Source: Ctenosaura bakeri
Lineage: Eukaryota; Chordata; Lepidosauria; Squamata; Iguanidae
Assembly: GCA_948474755.1 (NCBI GenBank)
Contig: CAOLHI010000020.1
Coordinates: 434,001-498,000, forward strand
Length of the DNA: 64,000 nt
Direction of reading: 5' to 3'
Shown here in pieces: positions 57,830 to 64,000 of the stretch. Made by a program: the position numbers and the translations under genes. The notes beneath the pieces were generated by a model that saw nothing but the letters and a program-made list of their open reading frames with translations, was not told where the DNA came from and did no database searches. The first letter of the stretch is position 1. Each line of letters starts with the position of its first letter.

Positions 57830-58030
57830 ATTATTTATTTTTATTTATTTAGAGCATTTCTACCCTATTCTTCAGCCAAAATAGCATTCAGAAGACCTCA
57901 CACAATTGGTAATCAGAAAAATCATGCCCCCAATCCAATGGACAATCTAAACCAGTGTTTCCCAAACTTTGGTCTTCCAGGTGTTTTGGCTTCCAGAAAC
58001 CCTGATCATTGGCCTTGCAACCATCATTAG
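57830..58030 (-). repeat. LINE tail plus foldback scrap
   Basis: 57830-57955 (TATTTATTTAGAGCATTTCT, CTATTCTTCAGCCAAAATAG) resembles a reversed LINE 3' end. 57954-58030 (CCAGTGTTTCCCAAACTTTG, GTCTTCCAGGTGTTTTGGCT) is one arm of a common foldback repeat. Confidence 0.5.
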
Positions 58031-58068
58031 AGGTCCTAATCCAAGTGCCTTTGCATACCGAGATATTC

Positions 58069-58268
58069 GGCCTTTCCACACTACACTATTATAGTGCTAT
58101 TTTTCCACTTTCAACATCCTGTGGAATCCTGGGGTTTGTAGTTTAGTGAGGCCAAAGAGCTCTCTGGCTGAGAATTCTAAATGCCTCTCCCTAAACTGCA
58201 AACCCCAGGATTCCACAGGATGTTGAAAGTGGAATAAGAGCACTATAACAGTGTAAGGAGGAAAGGCC
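58069..58268. mobile_element. MITE-A copy, full length
   Basis: 200 bp, GGCCTTTCCACACTACACTA to ACAGTGTAAGGAGGAAAGGCC. Its middle is in the reverse arrangement (TAGTTTAGTGAGGCCAAAGA first) compared with 46076. A duplication is not clear. Confidence 0.85.
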
Positions 58269-58379
58269 CATAATTTCAGGGGAGCAGCCTCTTCAGTAGC
58301 TGCTTTCACCCTACCCCAGTAAGGCATATCCTCCTCAGAGAAGTCTGCCTGGCACCTGCCTTGCTATTTTTTTCTCTGC

Positions 58380-58625
58380 TAGGCCTTTTTAATCCCTTTC
58401 TATTTCTCCTGCTAAATTTTTAAAAGTACTTTTATTCTATGGTATTTTATATTTTCCTTGTGCTGCTTAAGTTTCTGCTCTAGTTGATTGCAGTTTTAAA
58501 TTGATTGTTCTGACGTGCTTTATTGTTTAGCTTTGATGGATTGTGTTTGCGTAAACTGTCCATCATTCTGATCCTTTTAGCTGAAGAGTGACTAATAAAT
58601 TTTAGTAATGAATGAATGAATAAAA
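58380..58625 (+). mobile_element. LINE 3' UTR with (AATG)n tail
   Basis: A T-rich 3' UTR ends GAGTGACTAATAAATTTTAG and AATGAATGAATGAATAA. Family uncertain. Confidence 0.4.
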
Positions 58626-59462
58626 ATAATTTGGTGCATGGATGGTATCCAATTTCATTTCAAGGTCTTGTAACCTGGGACAATGAAAAGCTCAATATCC
58701 AGCAATATTTGATATTTATATTATGGGTAAATTCACATGTGACACAGGGAAGAAATGGCTTTGGAATTAATTTTACCAACAAAGGCCAAGGAAATAGCAA
58801 CAAAATATAAGATTATGTTAGTTACAGCAGAAATTAATGCTATTTTTTTAAAAAAAATCCAACATTACTGGTGTTATACATTCAGTAATTATATTTAACT
58901 AACTTTTACTCATTAGTTGAGGAAGCAATGCAAATAATGATGGGGTGGGGTTTTGGCATATCTAATATGACCATATGAGATACTTAATCATGTCTGGAAA
59001 AGTTGGTTCATAATTGCTGATTATCAGTTTCTGACTTCCTTTATTAGCAGAACCAATTGTTTTCAATTAATGGGTCTTAAACAAGTATCACCATTTTTGC
59101 TATGGAGCATCTCAGAACAATTATAAGTCCATAAAGAACACAAATACAGATGTAACTGAGTTTTACAGAACTACCTCAGTTAACAAAGCCTCTGACAGTC
59201 AAGCTCCTTTTTACAAAGGTTTTTTATATCTGCCTAGACCCCATTTTCCTGTTTGTCCTCTGCCTAGCTGGAAGTATTTTAGCAGCATCAGCATTGAGAA
59301 GATGGTAAAGGAGGGTTGGAGGAACACACACTATTGTTTTTGAGTGGTCGCAGCATGCCTGAAGCAAACAATGCAATAAACAAAGCTTGAGCTGTGAAAA
59401 AGTGGATCCTATTATAACTGCATGCACATTCCTACAGGCTAAAAGCAGCTACCTCCAGAATC
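58626..59462. other. No recognised feature
   Basis: AT-rich. No gene. Confidence 0.5.
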
Positions 59463-59470
59463 CCTTACTG

Positions 59471-59986
59471 CAGTGGTTCTCAAACTGTGGGGTGGAGCCC
59501 TAAGAGGGGACATAACAGTTGCTCAGGAGGTGTGAGAAAACTCAACTTGCAAGTACCACAAATGTGAAAAAGGGCTGCCTGTATGTGCATACTGTTAAGG
59601 ACTGAGTGATCCTTGCAAAAGGGTGTCGCAAAATGTCTTCCCCCATTATGCCTTCTTCCAACCTATGGCAGCAAAAATTGACTTCCTGTTTTTATGCTTT
59701 CCCCACTCAGCTTCTCAGAATGTTTTGTCATTGGCTCAGCAAGCATATGCTCCTTAGTGACTGCTGGCAGTGTGTGTGTGCGTGTGTGAGTGAGAGAGAG
59801 GAGAAGAGACCACGTAGAGAGCATGGAGGGCACATGTGGTGCAAGGAGCCTGTGAAACAAAGAGGAAGAGAGAGGTGTAGGATAGGACATCAAGCAGAGG
59901 GTGTGATGTCAAGCAGGGGGTGCAATGTCTACATATAGATGTAAAAGAGGGGGGAGTTACAGGGATAAAAAGTTTGAGAACTGCTG
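59471..59986. mobile_element. hAT-type MITE, different from SPIN
   Basis: 516 bp with ends CAGTGGTTCTCAAACTGTGG and AAAGTTTGAGAACTGCTG, and an 8-bp duplication with two mismatches, CCTTACTG at 59463-59470 and CCTTACCA at 59987-59994. A (GT)n run lies inside at about 59769-59790. The internal sequence does not match SPIN, and there is no transposase. Confidence 0.75.
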
Positions 59987-59994
59987 CCTTACCA

Positions 59995-60832
59995 GTCATG
60001 CATGAACAACAAAATAAAGAAAAGAGGAGAGCAAGGAGACTAATTTCACCAGTTAGATAGATCTGTAAATGTGACCACCAAAATAAAAATCTTAAGAAAA
60101 GTGGCAGCTGTGGGGAGAAGAAAAAAATCATCCCTGGATGCATTTTATAAGAATCCTTCAAGTAATCTCTACAAGGTTCAAAATGTATTTTATTACTCAT
60201 GCAAGGATTACCTGAGCTGGTTGTTTCTTTTCCCATGTGCATATTGTTCATTTTGAATCGAAAGTTTGCTGATATATGTTCAACTGCTCTTCTTTTTTTT
60301 TATGGCGTAAGAACATATGTCTATTCTTCTGATGTTATTTCTCCTTCTGATAATGAAGTTTCTGTTAACAAAATAATTCCCAGGAACTTTAACCAGCCTA
60401 TAGGTCTATACCAACTGGAATGGTTAACTAAAGCATAGTGCACTGGGTTAGATCTGGATTTATCCATGTTAAAGTTAAAGCACTATCGTAACTGGAAAAG
60501 ACATCCAGGAGGGGAATTGGGCCAACTGTGGTCCAGCGTAAGCTCTACTGAATCAAAATCTAGGGATGCTGGGATTGATTTAGAATTAGCTTTGCCCTGG
60601 CTTAGTTTTGATAAATGAAACCCCACTTGGAACCTTCTGGAGTTATTTAAGGAAATAACCATTTTTTCAACATTTGCATTTAAAATTCTAATGAATTTCC
60701 TCCTTTTGCTGAAATTGTAACTGTCTTGTTTGTTTTCTGTTACATTGTGAAAAACTCATAGATGTAACCAAAATGAACTGAACTAGTCTCCGTAAACTAG
60801 ATGCTTCCTTTTGTAAGGATTTATAAAATTTA
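59995..60832. other. No recognised feature
   Basis: No gene or element recognised. Confidence 0.5.
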
Positions 60833-61361
60833 CTAGTATATTTACCCGGGTTGCCTGGGATTTTATTTCCCGCTTAAGAACTCAACAAACTGTCTTCTCC
60901 AGTACCTGTCACTTTTCCCCATATTTCCCAATGCAATCTGTATTCAGAGTTGTTAACATACAGAGGTTGTGTTCCTGAGGGAATACACTGTCCTTCTTCT
61001 TACTGCTAGGCCTCATCACCATGGCAACCAGCCTGTTCCAGTACCTGTAACTTATCCCCATATTCCTCAATCCAATCTGTATTCAGAGTTGTTAACATAC
61101 AGAGGTTTGGTTTCTGAGGGAATGCACCACCCTTCTTACTGCTAGGCCTCATCACCACAGCAACCAGCCTGAGGCCCAAGAGCTCTAGGCTGAGAATTCT
61201 AAAAGCCCCTCCCTAAACTGCCAGCCCCAGGATTCCATAGCATCTTCACAGCCAGCCAATCATATGAGGTCTTCTCACCTCACATAGCCAATCATATGAG
61301 GTCTTCGCCTGCCTGACAGACAGACAAACTCACAGACAAACTTTGACTTTTATACACTAGA
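60833..61361 (-). mobile_element. Helitron-like non-autonomous element
   Basis: Read on the minus strand, the 5' end is TCTAGTGTATAAAAGTCAAA. The 3' end is CCCAGG-CAA-CCCGGG, a one-mismatch hairpin, followed 9 bp later by CTAG and a host T: the Helitron 3' pattern. The 5' flank is G, not the expected A. Inside are a ~138-bp tandem duplication, a short duplicated CCAATCATATGAGGTCTTC block and a MITE-A scrap (61172-61245). The similar CTAG tips could instead be short terminal inverted repeats. Confidence 0.5.
60899..61172. repeat. Two-copy tandem repeat, ~138-bp unit
   Basis: Both units start CCAGTACCTGT (60899 and 61038), share CTGTATTCAGAGTTGTTAAC, and end CTAGGCCTCATCACCA plus CAACCAGCCTG. 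Small differences only. Confidence 0.9.
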
Positions 61362-62865
61362 CGAAAAGACAAATAATTCTGGTCTGTTCAATCCAGGTAA
61401 AATAATTCTGTAGGCAATCAACCAATACTGTTCCCTGTCTCATTAAACCTATACTTCATCAACATAACTTTCCAGAGTGTTTTAGCACATAGGGAGCCTA
61501 TGGCCTCTTACTTCAAAATATGCAATGTAGGTTTTTCTCCCAAGGCTGGGGCCTATTTCAACCATATTGGTTTAAGCAAAAAAGCAAAACAAAAACTTCT
61601 TGCATTTTTTCGTAAATGATTATATTGGGAATGATATGTTACACATATACATACATAGGCCTCCTCTCTCCCCAAAGTGTCAACATTTTGAGGATGTGTA
61701 ATAATGCAGCCTTGAGGTTCCCATGGCAACATGTTTCATTTCCTAGGTGACAGTGATAGTATGTCGTCACTAGTGAACAAAACTATCTCTAGTAGAAACA
61801 TGCTGAGCTTCCTTCCTGCGTAGCTATCCTGAAATAGCTGTCCTCACCCAATTACCAGCAATAACTTTCATGAACTCTAAAAAGCTTAAGGGACAACTTA
61901 TTTCTATTTGTTATTCTATCATAGGTTCAGAGAATGAAGATTGGGAACAACATGTAGTTTGGAGGAATGGCTTTGTCTTAAATATATCATATATTCTTTA
62001 CCTTTTAACGGCAAGAGAAACAGTTGAGATACAGTCTTTCCTACATGCTGGAGAAGGTCCATTTCAGCTTCTGCTCAAAACTGACCAAACAGCATAGATG
62101 AGTAGAGTTGCCAAGAGTGAAAATTGGAGAGGGTTCCTATTCCTTTAATGGTTGTGTAGAAGAGGGATTTTCAGCCAGTGTTGCATGTTGGCTGGTAGCA
62201 TGATAGGCAACATCAGCTGAAATTCCCTTTTCTATATAACCACTAAAGGAAGAGAAGCTCTCTCCAGTTTTCACTCTGGCAACTCTAGAAGCTTTATCCA
62301 TAAATGGTATCTGTTCGCATGATTAAGGCCACAGCTAACAAAATGGCAAGATATGTGTTACTGTACTTTTTTAAAAAAGTTGAATAGCTGCTGAAGGAAA
62401 CTGTTTCAGGGTCCAAGCAGTGGCAGAGCAACTAACTTTGAGAGCTACTTCTATTTCTAACGCTAATTGAAAGATGTATGAAAAGAGACTATAGTTCAGT
62501 GGTAAGCTCAGATTCAACCCTTACCATCTTCTCTTGAAAGTGCTTGAATAGAAGGAAACACCTCTGGTTGAAGATGGTGTTTCTCTAGATGTTACTCTAA
62601 AGAAATATTGCTAGTCAGAGCAGATACTGGTGGGTTAAGGAAAGAACAATAATATTACACAGTGTAAAACAGGCTCCCTTAAAACTATATCCCACTACAG
62701 TAGTTGTTCTTTGTTGTAGAAGTAGGATGTGGAGGGAAGAAGGGGGGGAATCAAATTCAAATGATTTTCACCTGATTTGAGGCAATTGGTTTGCTCAGTT
62801 GGTTTGATTCTGCAGTGGATCATGTCATTTGCAAGAACAGATTGAAAATACTTCTTGAGTAATGG
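61362..62865. other. No recognised feature
   Basis: At 62110-62290 CCAAGAGTGAAAATTGGAGA and TCTCCAGTTTTCACTCTGGC form arms of a ~170-bp foldback of unknown type. No gene. Confidence 0.5.
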
Positions 62866-63090
62866 GTGTAATTTCTTAATTAGATTTATATCCCACCATT
62901 CCTTCAACGAGCTCAAGGAAAAATACATGTCATTCCTTTCCATTTAATCCTTGTAAGAACCTTGTGAGATAACTTGGGCTGAGAAAGTATGATCGGCTTA
63001 GGATCACCCAATGAGTTTCATGACACAGTGAGAACCTGACCTTGGATCTCCCAAGTCCCAGTCCTACACTCCAATCAACATATCATGCTT
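62866..63090 (-). repeat. tRNA SINE, minus strand
   Basis: Tail and body CCTTGTGAGATAACTTGGGC, GGATCACCCAATGAGTTTCA, then the reversed tRNA-like head CTTGGATCTCCCAAGTCCCA, GTCCTACACTCCAATCAACA. Matches the common reptile SINE layout 'AAGGTCACCCAGTGAG...TCCAACACTCTAACC'. Confidence 0.6.
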
Positions 63091-64000
63091 GTTCTCATTT
63101 CAATGGGAAAAAGTAAAACTGGAAACTCTTTGTTGATGTTTAGAAGACAGGTGAGGTAGTTGGTACTGCTGAGATGTATTTTTCAGAGCTAGAGAACTGC
63201 AGAAGCTGCTCCTACATCACTTCCACTGTCTGCACAGGCTTTCACACTTCTTGCCATGCTCTCCAAAGCTGGCCCTGAAATGACACAGTCCTTCCATGAT
63301 CAATAGCTTAGAGGAACATTTGGGAGGAGGGGTAAAAACTATCAATGCCTATCACAGTCCCAACATGCAGAAGAGGCACATAAATTAGCAGTTCTCAATA
63401 ATGCTACATATGTGCATTGTGGAAGCACTAACATTGCTATGGGAACATTAACTTGGGAATATATAATTAAATCATAAGAGAAAATAATCATTGCAGATTG
63501 TGCTGGGAAAATCTGCAGCCAATTTCTGATTTGCAGTCTGTTGATCCAAAAGTGTGAGGTCCCCAAAGCCAACAATAATCTAAAGCCAGATAAAATATAC
63601 CAGCCATGGGACTTGAAAATCCTGACAGTATCCACACTGCCCTGAATGCACAAATTGCATTTAACTGAACACCTAAACCCCAATCTCTCATGCAATCTTA
63701 AAATAGCAACACAGCAAAACTTTATTAAGAAGGACAAACAGTGGTCAGAAGAATCTATCATTTGGCAAGTGTGTTTTTACATATACTGATGCATTGTATA
63801 TTTTTGTTCAACAGACTGTACATTAGTTATTGGAATTACTCTTTCCTAGTAAAACTTGCTTCCCAAAATCAAGTTTTTTAGTGATTTCTTGTACAAACTG
63901 CAGAGGCTGGTACCATTAAACAACAGCCTCATCATCTGAATTTTGTGTGCCTATGTTTCAGCAGAATTTAGCCCCACATTTGCAATGGTGAAAAATGCTT
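63091..64000. other. No recognised feature
   Basis: The 139-codon minus frame at 63342-63761 has no recognisable domain. Confidence 0.5.

Noticed and set aside
60899..61172. CRISPR-like repeat array
   Set aside because: Only two long units without spacers, in a vertebrate repeat context.

Overview
This window looks like nuclear DNA from a squamate reptile, most likely a lizard and perhaps an iguanian. No host exon, functional tRNA or other RNA gene could be recognised in its 64 kb, so it is probably intergenic or deep intronic. The reason for the lineage call is the mixture of repeats seen together: Bov-B LINE 3' ends, tRNA-headed SINEs with a Bov-B-like tail (Sauria type), 5S-rRNA-headed SINEs, CR1 and L2-like LINE tails, an L1, a DIRS retrotransposon, SPIN-like hAT elements and dense foldback MITEs. 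The background is AT-rich. The young or GC-rich insertions stand out by base composition and CpG content.

Layout. 0-7 kb: SINE, Bov-B, 5S-SINE and CR1 fragments in otherwise unrecognised DNA. 7.7-11.6 kb: a foldback MITE (family A here) split by a 5'-truncated, decayed L1 with target-site duplications. 12.466-18.551 kb: an essentially complete DIRS element on the minus strand, with Gag, reverse transcriptase/RNase H and tyrosine recombinase genes, inverted terminal repeats, and an internal complementary region that matches the predicted circle junction exactly. 21-28 kb: SINE fragments and MITEs. 33.3-33.9 and 36.8-38.5 kb: two SPIN-like hAT elements with perfect 8-bp target duplications, each carrying a different GC-rich internal segment. 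40-62 kb: many MITEs of families A, B and C, two foldback elements, L2, CR1 and Bov-B tails, a solo LTR inside a SINE, another hAT MITE, and a Helitron-like element.

How the parts work together. The only near-functional protein-coding unit is the DIRS element. Its RT/RNase H and recombinase frames are open with all catalytic residues in place, but its Gag is broken by two compensating one-base shifts. Everything else is non-autonomous or dead. Insertions nest (L1 in MITE-A, SPIN in MITE-A, MITE-C in Bov-B, LTR in SINE, MITE-A in 5S-SINE), which gives a relative order of activity.

The observations most worth a second look are: the DIRS circle-junction structure; the RS-rich Gag; the SPIN copies with foreign GC-rich cargo (one including a possible captured first exon); the very abundant GGCC-ended foldback families with 3-bp target duplications, whose transposase source I cannot name; and an exact 86-bp duplication spanning a Bov-B/MITE junction.
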